Positions 13,653 through 25,048 of a stretch of DNA of 64,000 nucleotides are shown one piece after another. Source of the stretch: Polytrichum commune (lineage: Eukaryota; Streptophyta; Polytrichopsida; Polytrichales; Polytrichaceae). A program made the translations under genes and the position numbers. A model generated the notes under the pieces. It searched no databases. It was not told the origin of the DNA and was given only the letters and a program-made list of their open reading frames with translations. Every line of letters begins with the position of its first letter. Positions within the stretch are counted from its first letter, which is position 1. The stretch is from NCBI GenBank assembly GCA_950295325.1, contig OX485804.1, positions 2,044,001-2,108,000 of the forward strand, in the 5' to 3' direction.

Positions 13653-16600
13653 TAGTTTTCACTCAGGTTCAAGAACAGTGAAACACAAAAAACAAGCAAT
13701 TCTATTATTTAAGAGATTTATTTTGGGCTCCAAGCAATTTACGTTAAGGTATGATTCCAAATTTAGCAAATAAGTAAATAGCACTCATGTGACACCATTT
13801 TTTTTTGCGTCGAATCATTCTCGTCCCAACCCAAAAAACTAATCCTCATAGTTTTGAGGAATTGATTTATCAAGCTTGGGCCCAGTTTTGAGTCCGAAAG
13901 TAAGGCCCATTAAAAAGTGTTTTTGGCCTTTGTTGTTTTGGACATGGATGCGAATGTTTGCTCACCCCAAGTTAGGCCCATTAAGCCCTGATGTCCACCA
14001 TTAGCCTTGACATGGAGAATAATATTTAACAAAAATGAGAGGTTTTATGTGATAACATCAATTTCTTTTTAAGGAACTTCAATCAAACTTCTTATAACTA
14101 CTGCATCTCAACTTTTGATCTTGTTTGATTCACGATTTCTAATCGGATGAAAATAAAAAATTCCAATCCAATCCAATGATCAAAGTTTGTCTTGAGAGTT
14201 GGAAGTGCCCACCATAAAGCCACATAGCTTAGTTAAGTTACACTACTGACATCTCGCCTCAAAAGCAAAGGCTCCGAGGCAATTGATGTCATTGGGTGAA
14301 TAACCACAAAAAGAAAAGCACGAAGTGGGGGAATTATGGGGTAAGGACGGGCATGGATGAAATAATGGTGATGAATGAATGGGGGACGGATGCTAATGAT
14401 TCAGATAGATTTGGGGCAAGATATGCTTCGGCCTTCCATTCCTTCGGGGCTCGAGCGGGACTAGACTAGAGACAAACACTCCGGGACGGGACCTCCAAGG
14501 GAATGATATTCCCCCATTTAAGAGCCCGTCCTTGGACCCCAAGTCCTCATGTGTGGAAGTTCAAGGGGAAGCCATGGAAGGTGCTCGGGAGTTAATACAC
14601 TCAAGTACCCCGGAGTCACTCACTTGAACCTTCTAATAATTTTTAATCGTGCCTACTTCCATTCCTAGTAGTAATTTAATATGACGCTCCCATTCTCTTT
14701 GTTATTTTAGTAGTTGTTAGCGATTGTTTCATCCCTTACACACGACAATAACTTACATGTGTGTTGAAAGGATCACACGCCACTCAGTCACCCCCGTGGG
14801 TGCCTATGAGCCGGTTCAACAACTAGGAGTCTAAATAATGATTTGTATTTTTATTTGTTTATTCGACGTATAATTGGAGAGTGGGCCACTCTTGCTTTGG
14901 CTACTAAACCACGTGTTTTTACTTTTCTTTAACTCGTGAATTGGATGATCCAACATGCCAATGGACTTCCAGGGATAAAACTTGGTGAAATTGAGAGAAT
15001 CTTGATTCTTCTAGTGCAAAACAAACCGTACCCCAAACCGATCTTGTATGGTCATCATTCATACTATACTTAATTTCACCTTTGAAGACCAGAAAACCTG
15101 AAATGGGACTTGGATTTTAAATGATTGGATCTTACTAAACATAGGTGTCTTGATGTTATTACAATCTAACCTCATTAATAAGACACTCGTTTATACTACA
15201 CCCTTGATATTATACACATTTTTGCGAGATCAAACTTTTTAGTTCAAAACTCACTCTATTATTCGACTACGACACTAGAAAATGCGACATTTAGAATTTC
15301 TGTTTTATCATATTAAAGAGGCAGTTAATGCTAAAATTCCTTTCATCTATGTTATGTACATCTAAAATACATCCACTTTCACTTGGGAACAACTTGGAAC
15401 TTCACTTGTCATTGGGAATTTATTGATAATTAGAATTACTAGTGTACAATGGACATGGTTAGGGTTAGAGGACCTCCTGCCTAGTATGTTGCCTTGTACA
15501 CAAGTGATATAGTATCACCAATATCTTGATGCTAAACATCATGCATCATTGTTGTATAGTTTCTTATTGGAAAACTCTTTATGTTTTGGTGTTAATGAAA
15601 TTATTAGTTTGCAAAGTTAGTAGGGAATTTAGATAAGATGATAGTTGCTAACTTGGGTAGGCAACACCAGAGATCTTTGAACTTCTATTTCAAGAGTTGT
15701 TGAGAATATTTTGATTTTTTTGAAGTTATAAGTTATTATTTCCTACCATCTATATTGCTTAAACTCGTTTTATATATTTTAAAGCTCATATTACTTATGC
15801 TTTTGTATTTCCTCAATAATACGACAACTTTATGCCATTTGTCATATTAATGAGAAGACGACACCTCAATAATATGACTTTTTTGTTGCCCATGACTCTC
15901 TTTTTGTAGTTCACGGCCTTCTTTGCAATTTTGATAGCACTTTTAAAGAGACCTTGCTAAATGAATTGGTCACTTTCCTTTGCTCCCATCTATGTTCTTA
16001 AGAGATAGTGCCTTTGAAGCTCAAAATTTGTGATCCATTCTAGGCTCAAATAGTTGACATGATAACTGGGAGGTAGTATATAACCATTTAATGTGAAAAC
16101 CCTTCACTTTGATAATGGACAAGATATTCATATGATCTCTGCAAATTATGAGGAGAATGAAAATGTTGACGATTTGGATTTGTTAAAAAAACTTGGGCTA
16201 CTTCATTTTCATTTTCTATTTCATATCCTACGAGAAGTGAGTGTAGAGGTACATGTATCCACTTAATCCCTAAAGATTGATGCCAAACCTCCTCAAAATA
16301 TACTAAAACATATCAACCCAATTCATCAACTTATAAAGAAAATAGATCATCTTATGGTACATCTGACCACACAGATGACATCTTTGTAAAGTCAAGATTG
16401 TTTGCCCAAATTTTCAACCTTCCACGAGTCCAAATCACAAGGTTAGATTATAAACATGTACACTATCAAGGTAGGATAGAGGTGATTCTTGAATGCCTGG
16501 ACAAAAACGTCCACCTAAGACTTTAGGGGTTAAGACCCCCTTACCTTACTAGCAACTGCTACAATTGTGCACTCAAGAATTGAAAGGTTATCATCATCAT

Positions 16601-17233
16601 TCATCATCAACATCATTCTTGACATTAGAATAACGACATTAATTCCTCAACTCACGATTCAACAATTTTGATTTGTCTATTTTGGCATACCAGGAGATGC
16701 TAAATTGGATTTAACCCACAATGAACTGATTAGTATGTTCTTTGCGTAAACCTCCACACCAACTCCAAACATGCACCAAAACCTTCCAAAAATGCACCGA
16801 ACTTGCCAAACATGAAAAGCATTGTATACATGACAACCAACATAGCATTACTCAACATATTAAGGATCTTCCATTTTTTGTGAAATAAAACCATGGTTTT
16901 ATTCCAACACTTGGCACTCGGCACTATCATTGGCGGACATTGGGCCCTCTACCCTATAATCTCAACTTATTTGCAATAAAACCAAATAAAACCGGATTTT
17001 GCTGGACCTCAGATGATTGGGTTTTTTTAATAAAAAAATGAAAATCCCAACTGTAAAAAATTGCATGGTGACAACCTTGTTAAGGATGTAGGGGCTCAAA
17101 ATAGGCCCTCAAAGTAGAACATATATACATAATTTCTAAGAGCTTCACAAGGTCATTAAATCCAACAAAATTTATATATTTATGGGTTTGAGACTTTAGT
17201 TAGTACATTGTCTTATGTCAAGGAGAACATTAA
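13653..17233. other. Unassigned AT-rich stretch
   Basis: About 3.6 kb with no recognisable gene, RNA or element ends. A moderately GC-richer island lies at 14330-14640. The short block near 16495-16545 (TGGACAAAAACGTCCACCTA and following) is similar in inverted orientation to 7096-7140, suggesting old dispersed repeat. Open frames are all short. Confidence 0.5.
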
Positions 17234-17253
17234 AGATAGATAGATAGATAGAT
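17234..17253. repeat. (GATA)n microsatellite
   Basis: Five tandem GATA/TAGA units. Confidence 0.95.
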
Positions 17254-17699
17254 CCCTTGAGGTCAAATATACATGAGGAGTCTCTTCACCCAAGGAATAC
17301 TACCAATTGCCAGTGGCAAACTCTAATTTACTAATGTGAGGTGGTAATCTTAGGAGTTGGACAGGTAGGGTTGTTGGGTGTGTGTGTTAGACTGATGGTT
17401 AGGAAATGCATGCTTATTGGGGATGTGGTCACCTTGGGTTAGGGTTTTTAGTGATGGAGAAGGTGTACCCAAATTGTGATGGAAGTCCAATGTGGTTTAA
17501 AACCCCATACAAGTTGTATGAGGTCGTATGAAAGAAGGAAACATGTTCCTTATTAACTGGGCTAGGAGTGCCAACTCTACTAGTTCAATGTCAATGCTAG
17601 GTTTTGTGCCATCAAATTTTGTAGGTAGGGCTTTGTTTGTTTTTCAAATTTTGGTTGTTCATGATGATGGCCGACAAAGATTAGATGGTTGTGGTGTGT

Positions 17700-18672
17700 G
17701 ATTTTGTGGTTTCTTGATGGTTTATGCGGGTTGGGTAAAGGAGTTTGTGAGGTTGTCATGGTTTGTTGTATGCACCTTGCCTCTATTCCTTGTTGTGATG
17801 ACTAGTAGTGGATAAAGGTGCAACCCCTGGGACGTCAAGGGATTAGTTATTAATCCACTTCTTGAGGATGGTAAGTCGGGGATGATGGTGGTGTGGTGAA
17901 ATGCTTTTGTAATAGAGAGAAAGTTGGAAGTTTAGGTGGCATATAGGCCCTTCCCAAAAGTTTTTGTTGTGTAGAAAGTGAGGGGATGGATGGTAGATAT
18001 GAATGGTGAGAGCCCCTTGGTTAGCAAGTTTGTTGGCAATTCCATTTCCTTTGACTCATGTGTGGGATTGGACCTTGAGGATGTGGGTGGGTTGAGGGCA
18101 GGCGGTGATTTGGGTAGCTATGGCTTGGAGCAAGTATTTAGTTGGTAGTATTTGGGTGTTGTGGGTAAATCTTTGTAGTTTCAGAGGAGGTCGATAGAGA
18201 AAAAAAAATGTATGTGAATATGTATGTATCTAGGCGTGGGTGGAGGAGCAAGGTGGCTTTGTGTATGGCCATGAGCTCTGCTTGGAGAATGTTTGTTGCC
18301 CACAAAGTCAGAGGCATGTTGGAGGGTGAGGGGCTAATCACACCAACCACTTATGGCATCATCCGTGGGCATCTCCGGCTGTAATAGTGTGAAAGGTGGT
18401 GGGGAAACATCTATTTCTCAACGTAATCCCCAACTAATGGGATTTTTTTGTTGAGAGGAGGCGATGTTGGAGGGTTGGGAGGGGTGGGGTGTTTGGGTGG
18501 ATGTGTGTTGTGGGAGAGGTATTGGGAGTTTCCAACTGCATGATGAGAGAATCTTGTTAGGGTGAACAATGGAGAGGGTGGGCAAGTGAGAAATGGGAAA
18601 AGGGGCTGTGATTTTTGAAGTGATGGTTCTTTGTAGCCTAAATATTTGGGGTAGGGGGTTATTTTGTGACAT
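17700..18672 (-). pseudogene. LINE fragment 2: RNase H and flanking coding remnant
   Basis: A minus-strand frame at about 18350-18138 contains TNILQAELMAIHKATLLLHP, which has the same QAEL core as the RNase H at 9.2-9.5 kb. Near 18013-18066 the sequence reads KVQSHT, a stop, then VKGNGIANKLANQGAL, matching the His and Gly-Asn signature at the end of RNase H. Further open sequence upstream (18672-18418) is Pro/Ser-rich and unassigned. The copy is diverged from the first LINE, has stops and shows no RT. It is probably a separate old insertion. Confidence 0.75.
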
Positions 18673-18719
18673 TGGAGTATGAGCTAGGAAAATGTGCGAA
18701 AGTATTGTGTATAGTATTG

Positions 18720-19345
18720 TGTTAGGGGTGCAAGCATGGTAAAGTGGACCAAAATGGTGCTCTCGTACACTAAAATCATAATCTTTTTGGTCAAAGGCCT
18801 AAAGTAGTAGCAAAGTGTTGCTTAAATTGTTTTTTTTTTTTTTTTTTTTTTTTTGATGTCCTCTATTGTTATGTTAAATACTCAAATGTAGAATATCAAG
18901 TTGAGAACTTCAAAACTTACCATTAAAAGTGATGCTTAAAAGAAAATGATTGAATGTGGTTTTGGACATAGATTTAATGACCTAAAATATTTTAAAGTTG
19001 AAATTGTAATCATATTCCTTGAATTCACTTGAGGGCATCATCACAAAATCATGTAGAAAACCATCAATTCAATTTATCACATTTTAGATTTTTTTTACAC
19101 AATTGCTTGTTCAATATCACCTACTTGCACACCACTTGCATTGTCTTCTAAAATGTGTAGAGTTTCCTTGAAATTGTTTTTGTCATCATAAATTGCTTGG
19201 CTTTGTAGATCAATATGTTTTTTTTTATAATATTTATGATTTTTTTGTTCACAAAATTCAGAGTTAGTGTATAGTTTTGAATCGCTTTCACTTAGCATTA
19301 GACAAGGATTAAGAGCTATCCACTTTACTGTGCTTACACCCATGA
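18720..19345 (-). repeat. Dispersed repeat family R2, copy 1
   Basis: Aligns over about 600 bp with 48888-49600 in the same orientation. Shared blocks include CATAATCTTTTTGGTCAAAG and TAGTAGCAAAGTGTTG. A minus-strand frame (19343-19095) contains STVKWIALNPCLMLSESDSK and ends near GVQVGDIEQAIV. The second copy has the matching peptide STIKWATPDLCLILSESD. The shared frame suggests an originally protein-coding repeat, perhaps a retrogene or transposon gene. The family is not recognised. A T25 tract sits inside at 18830-18854. Confidence 0.65.
18830..18854. repeat. T25 homopolymer
   Basis: A 25-base T run lies inside R2 copy 1. The aligned position in copy 2 reads AATTGGATAATTTTATTCAT, so the run arose or was inserted after the two copies diverged. 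Confidence 0.9.
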
Positions 19346-19684
19346 GCCGTGAGGGGATTTGAGAGTCAGTTCCACTTGGTGTCTAGACTGAGGAAGGGGG
19401 GAGGGAAAGAAGCCTTTGCCAATACATTTGTGGGTGTTATTAGACCCGGTAGCCCTGAAGATAGTGTCTGGAGCTCGAGGGTTGCAAAGGGATGTGAATG
19501 TGTTGGCCCCATCAGGTGACTTTATGTCTTAATTGGAGTTGAAGTAAACTCAAAGTGAGATTATGATATTGTGTGTATTGGCTTGGTGATTATGGCATTA
19601 TAAGCATAGTTGCACAACTTCAGGGCAAAAGTTTGCTTTCATTTCTGGAACTTGTTGCCACAAATCAAAGAAGGTGAATAACTA

Positions 19685-21268
19685 CACTAACTGTCAAAAC
19701 TAAGTCCATGACTTATTATATCGATTCCCACACACAATGACAATTAAATAAAACAAAGAACATCTAAACTTTCACTTCTGTAAGTTGATAGTCATAGTCT
19801 AGTAGTCATCACTTTCAAAGTTTCATGTCTATCGCAAAAGTACACATGGAGAAACAATGATTTGAAGAGGAACTATGTACATTGATTCATTTTTGTAATC
19901 TACATTTATCTATATATCAATAATTTGTCCACCCTCGTTTAGAAGCTAAAACAACTTAAATACGATTGGGCGCGTTATGATAGAACTTTTGACATTACTC
20001 AGGAGCGATGAAATGGAAGAAGCTTGCACACACTCCCACAATTGAAGCATTCCTTTGGGTTGGTGTTGGTTACTCATGTGTTTTCCTTTTCACAAGTGCC
20101 CACACATGCTCAATTGGATTAAGGTCAAGTAATTGAGGAAGCCAAGTAAGTACATCAAAGAAATTTCATTGACAACCACTGCCAATGTGTTTCGGAAAAT
20201 TATCATGCTAAAATATGACATGAGAAGGTTGAAATGGTACCATTCAATTGTCTTCATGACCTCATCTTGAAGAATGTCAATATACAAAGTTTGTATCATC
20301 TTCCCCTCTATATTGCACATGTAACCCATGCGATGGGAAGTCATACAACCCTACACAAATTGCACCACCTCCATGTTTAACTATCTAACTCACATGATGA
20401 CCTTGTGATGAAGATTCTCCATCCCTCACCCAACACCAAGCGCAACTATCAAACCAAAATCAGTTGATCTTAGTCTCATCACTAAAAATCACCCTACAAC
20501 AAACATGGATAGTCCAATCTTGACGACGTTGAGCAAATTCCAACATGCAACGCACATTCTTGGCCGTGAGCAACGCTTCTTTTTGCTTCTTTAAGGGTTC
20601 AAGACTTGCTTCATGAAGTGCACACCTCATTGTGTTGGTGCTCATTACCATATTTAAGTGCTCACCCAATACATTTCCTCACGTCTACAACACTATCTAG
20701 TCCACCAACTATGATGGCTCTTACACACCCTCGTCGTTGAGTAAGGGTGATGCTTCTTTGGACACCCTCCTCTTGAAGGTTACATATGAGGAACACACTC
20801 TTTATGAATCCTAGAGCATGTAGGTTGAGAGATATCCAACAATTTTGACACTTCACATGTCCTACGCCCATGTTGCAATAGGGCTATAGAATTCAACCTC
20901 GTCTCCTTTGGTAATGCTCTCATGTGCAAAGAAAACCTTCACAATTGTAAGAGAAAATGTACTAAGGGACCATGCTACTACCGAGAAGTGAGAGGAAGAA
21001 CCCTTGGTTGTCTTTCTGAACTTATTCTTGCACTTGAAGGTGAGTGATGAAAACAATTCCAAAATTGAGTCAATAGACCTGAGGTCGTTCGAAATACAGT
21101 TTCTCTATCATTGCTACAACGCTTAGGCTAAATTTTGTGAGAAGATAATAGCCGGCTTGGTTTTGCATATGCCCCAACGTACGGTTTGGCAAAAAGATCA
21201 ATGCTCTTCCATATATGGCTTCTTGAAATTTGTGGTTTTGATAGTTGACTTAGTTTTGAAAGACAATG
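19685..21268 (-). mobile_element. Tc1/mariner-like transposon, copy 1
   Basis: The element is bounded by TA dinucleotides (19683-19684 and 21269-21270), the Tc1/mariner target. The low end begins CACTAACTGTCAAAACTAAG and the inverted high end begins CATTGTCTTTCAAAACTAAG, giving terminal repeats of at least 22 bp. Length is 1,584 bp, normal for the family. It encodes a degraded transposase on the minus strand. A second copy on the other strand lies at 34471-36745. Confidence 0.88.
20090..21062 (-). pseudogene. Tc1/mariner-like transposase, frameshifted
   Basis: Blocks in order on the minus strand are an N-terminal helix-turn-helix region (about 20900-20700, with HVKCQNCWISLNLHALGF in a shifted frame), then VIFSDETKIN with the first catalytic Asp near 20480-20465. 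HDNFPKHIGSGCQ carries the second Asp near 20210-20170. LDLNPIEHVW carries the third acidic residue (Glu) near 20140-20105. Thus the DDE triad survives but is spread over different frames with stops between. The enzyme would cut and paste DNA at TA sites. This copy is inactive. Confidence 0.85.
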
Positions 21269-21270
21269 TA

Positions 21271-23148
21271 TTTTGGGTTCACTTCCAATTGAAGAAAGAG
21301 CGGAGCCTTAGTTTGTAACCATTTCAAGACCACCATACATCCAATATATAAATTTCCATAGCTGAAAGAGCAATGGCAAAGTTTCAAACACAAGACATGA
21401 AGTATGCACTTTGACTGAAGAGCATCGAACTGTGGGTCTGTCAAAAGGGGGAAAGAAATAGAACATCAAACTGTGGTTGCAAATACCACACATTTTACTG
21501 GCAATCTTCCTCATTCAGAAATGTGAGTAGTGAGAGTTGAGTTCTTCAATGCTGTCATGCATCCAGCAGTGAAATTGGCCAGTGGAGTTGTAAGCGCCCA
21601 CAATTGGCACGCATACCTCATGAAGGAAACAGTAACGCACAGAAGTGATGCGCCTGGTCACAAGCCTTCCAGCACTGCTCCATGCCCGTTCCCATTTCCA
21701 TTCATGGGAGAGGAGGAGTCGTCCTCCAAATAACGAGTAGGAGCACTGGAATTAAGAGCAGCCATCATTAATTTGTACGTGTGTGAAGGTTTGTGTGTGC
21801 CACGGCCAGATATGTTTTTATTTTGCATTCATTTTGGAGTATTTTTATTTTCGGGTGCCTTTCTCAGACACACAGACAGGCAGACACACAGACACACAGA
21901 CAGCAGACGCTGGATGTTCAGTGTACTTTGTGGGGAGTGGGATGAAGCAAAAGCCCTCATTTATCACCCACGAGCCGGATCCACTTGTCGTGAACTGTCC
22001 TCTTGTTTTCATGTGATTGATTTAAAGAACGGGGAGAACCGGCCACTAGTTACAGGTGAACCGGTGGATTTTGAGAAATAGCGATTGAAGTTCAAGACCT
22101 CAAGGAAAACTACCGACCATTTTATAGGCATCTAGAGAATATGCCTCCATCAATAACCAAACACTGAAGTTCACAACATGTAACCCGGCTGGACTTGGAA
22201 ACACGAGGATTTTGATTGACCGATTATGCCCCAAAATCTCCCCAGGCACTGGATTGATTGCATCCACTGGTGGCACTTCCAATCTCCAGGGAATAGGGAC
22301 TCGGGAGCATTTGAAGACAACTAGCAAAGATCCTTAGTCTTTCATAGCAAACCGCTAATTGGGAGTAGTCAATCAGTAGGGCTTTAAAATAACGAATAAG
22401 ATTCTCTTCACTATATGATAAGGTTCAGGGTTGTTTTGCCATTTTAATCGGTCCTATTCCTTGGCAATCTTTTCATATATCTCTAATAATATTTCTTTCT
22501 GTGAACAATCGTATTGACTCTTCAAAGCTTCCATCTGTATGATGAGACCTACCCAGTAGAGGTGCCAATTCTCTTTGATGAGCTTCTGAATTGGATTGTA
22601 TTATTACAGGCAATTTTGGAACCCTTGTGCTTTGGCCTTTAGTGGCTTAAACATCTGCACCTTACTTAATTACATCTTATTTGAGCTGCGGCCGATAGGA
22701 TAGGGCATGATAGTTTGTATATACATATGCCAAACGCTCAATCATGAATGCACTTGAACCATTTTCCGAATTCGGAGTCTTATGAGTGCCTTCTTCTTGA
22801 CCGATCCATAGCTCACCTTTCAACAATCGAGCTCCACTCGAGCTTGTCGGAGGGACCTGCTTTGTTGCTTACTAGCTCGCCATCAATATGGTCTCAAGAG
22901 CACCCAGAACACACTGCCAATCTGATCCTCACAAAAATATCTACATGTGTTGACATATTCGCAACACGGATCCAATCAAACTGTAAATTCGAACTCACTG
23001 GCACTGCTACCTGGATCACGTGGTCTTACCACTGCCCTAATCATGGTAAAATGCTGTGGGCCATATTATTCAGCTTATTTCCACACTTCAAAAAGATTAG
23101 GGTAAATAATGTGTGCGCATACTAATTCTAAACCCACAATATTAAACA
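21271..23148. other. Unassigned stretch, partly GC-richer
   Basis: The part from about 21500 to 22330 has more CpG and GC than its surroundings, and includes an ACACAG/CAGAC repeat at 21865-21905. I see no recognisable protein domain. A 125-codon open frame at 22748-23125 (+) has no family resemblance and overlaps the start of a MITE region, so it is not annotated as a gene. Old single-copy gene or regulatory DNA is possible but unsupported. Confidence 0.4.
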
Positions 23149-23150
23149 TC

Positions 23151-23316
23151 CATAACATTATTAAGCAGTGTGTGTTTGTTCATGTGGGCCCTAAGAATAT
23201 AATCATGGATGCCGCAACTAGTGCAAATTCAGCCTCAATGTGCACTAGCTGCGGCATTCCATGGTTATATTCTCAGGGTCCACATGAACGAACGCACACT
23301 GCTTAATAATGTTATG
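23151..23316. mobile_element. Foldback MITE, CATAACATTATT family, copy 1
   Basis: Almost the whole 166 bp is an inverted repeat. It begins CATAACATTATTAAGCAGTG and ends with the inverse CACTGCTTAATAATGTTATG. Arms of about 75 bp flank a short centre. Flanking TC dinucleotides (23149-23150 and 23317-23318) match, consistent with a 2-bp target duplication seen at three other copies. It is non-coding. A transcript would form a long hairpin. Confidence 0.85.
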
Positions 23317-23352
23317 TCAACCATAGCTAGTCATTCACAATAGTTTCTGCCT

Positions 23353-23367
23353 CCCCCCCCCCCCCCC
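23353..23367. repeat. C15 homopolymer
   Basis: A 15-base C run lies 36 bp beyond the foldback MITE. Confidence 0.9.
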
Positions 23368-24826
23368 ACGCACGCCTGGAACAAAAGTAGTAGTAATTGG
23401 ATACAACTCATATATTTGGGTTGAATGTCAAAAACTTGGGTGGGGTTATATTAACAGCATTATTCACAGGGTGCATTGTTTATCCCAACATATTCATTGA
23501 AAATACTATTCATAGCAACGCTATTCATTGAAAGTACCGGAGCTAATCACAATATTCATACCATTCATATTGATGCCAATTTCTTTTTATTATCCAAGTT
23601 TTTTCCCATGAAGATAAGACAGTGGAGGCCCCTGTCGAATGCTAAATATAAATAAGGAACTCGACCATAGGGATGAAGAATGTTATGCATGCAATAATAT
23701 TAGGTTAGGATATTTATAAACCAATAGAAATACTTTAATCTATAACATAGGTCAACAATCCATGTTGTAGATACAATATTTTCAGTGGATTAAAAACAAT
23801 GTGTTTTCAAGCTAGGGAAAGGAAGTCGGTATATCATGGGGCATAACACATGTATTTAGGTTGCATACTATTTCCATGTGTGATAGTGTATATTATGGGC
23901 CACGTTGTAAGGTTGCACAAGGTAATTAACATTATGCATCTTTTCACATTATTTACCGAATCAATGTAGTTCTCTTTATTAGACGGTGTTATGATTTACT
24001 ATGATGAAGTATTTCCAAATTTTCATATACTTAATAAACTATTGGGATGAGAACCAATGGTAAGAGCACAAAATTCTTCCACAATGTGAGCAAAACACAA
24101 TTCCGTAGTCTTTATCATCTAGATACTTTATCACTAGATGGGTAAATCTTTCATGAATGTGGATTTAGTATCTACCAATTTCATAGATCATTAGACCATC
24201 TAGTGAAAGAGAACTAGTGGCACAACCATGCAATCCTTGTATTGGACGTTCTTTATTTTCGCTTCCTAGCATTTGAGGCACTTATGTAAGGTATGTGGCC
24301 TTTTTGCATTCATTTCCAATTTCAAATACAACTTTGATCGTTGGTCCGGATTGGGAATTCTTTCATCTAGTTGGAGATACGAATGAATCACAAAGATTGT
24401 CATGTAAAATTACAGAATCGACGTTGAGATAATTGATGATCAAGTCATGTGAGGTGAAAGTGAAAACTTTCTATCTTTTTGAACGATCGTAAAGACCCTC
24501 TAGTTGTGTTAAATGTTGACTATATTCTGTGCACCTCGCCTAAATTCATCACAATATGTGTCTTTTTGGTGTCCGTTCATAACAACAAACCTTGTCATAC
24601 ACCACTCAAATATAGGTGTCCAATTAAGAAAAATTAACCGCACAAACTTTACTGGAGAGGTTTTTGGGTTCCCCTCATCTTCAACACCTCAAGATGAAGA
24701 GAAAGAGATCTCTAAAAAGCAATTTCTAATTGAGACTCGTATAGTTAATACATTAAGTGCTCAGTTCAAATAATAAACATAAACATTAGTGTTTTCACCA
24801 ACATGAGTACTAGCCAACAAGCCAAT
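23368..24826. other. Unassigned AT-rich stretch
   Basis: No coding region or complete element is recognised. Only short open frames and local hairpins (for example CTAGATG/CATCTAG pairs near 24118-24205) are present. Confidence 0.45.
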
Positions 24827-24828
24827 TA

Positions 24829-25046
24829 CACTACTTTGTCTAATAAGTGTGGGTTACCATTTGGAGTTACATGTTGCTATAACATATAACTGAGAGTATC
24901 ATTTCTTACCCACATAACATAAGTAGTTAGTATGCACACTGAAGAACGTGATATAACTTAGTTGGTTAAAAACAATAATGTTGGTAAAAAGTTAAAGCAA
25001 GATGTAACTTTGAAATGGTAACCCACACAAATTAGACAAAGTAGTG
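24829..25046. mobile_element. MITE with TA target site and about 50-bp inverted repeats
   Basis: The left end CACTACTTTGTCTAATAAGT continues GTGGGTTACCATTT. The right end is its inverse, AAATGGTAACCCACAC then AATTAGACAAAGTAGTG. Matching TA dinucleotides flank it (24827-24828 and 25047-25048). Length is 218 bp and it is non-coding. The TA target and size suit a Tc1/mariner-derived (Stowaway-like) MITE, although the first bases CACTA also recall CACTA elements. The TIR differs from that of the 1.6-kb Tc1-like copies here. Confidence 0.8.
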
Positions 25047-25048
25047 TA

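Noticed and set aside
22748-23125. 125-codon plus-strand open frame
   Set aside because: No family resemblance, no splice-supported neighbours, and a frame of this length is expected occasionally in 64 kb.
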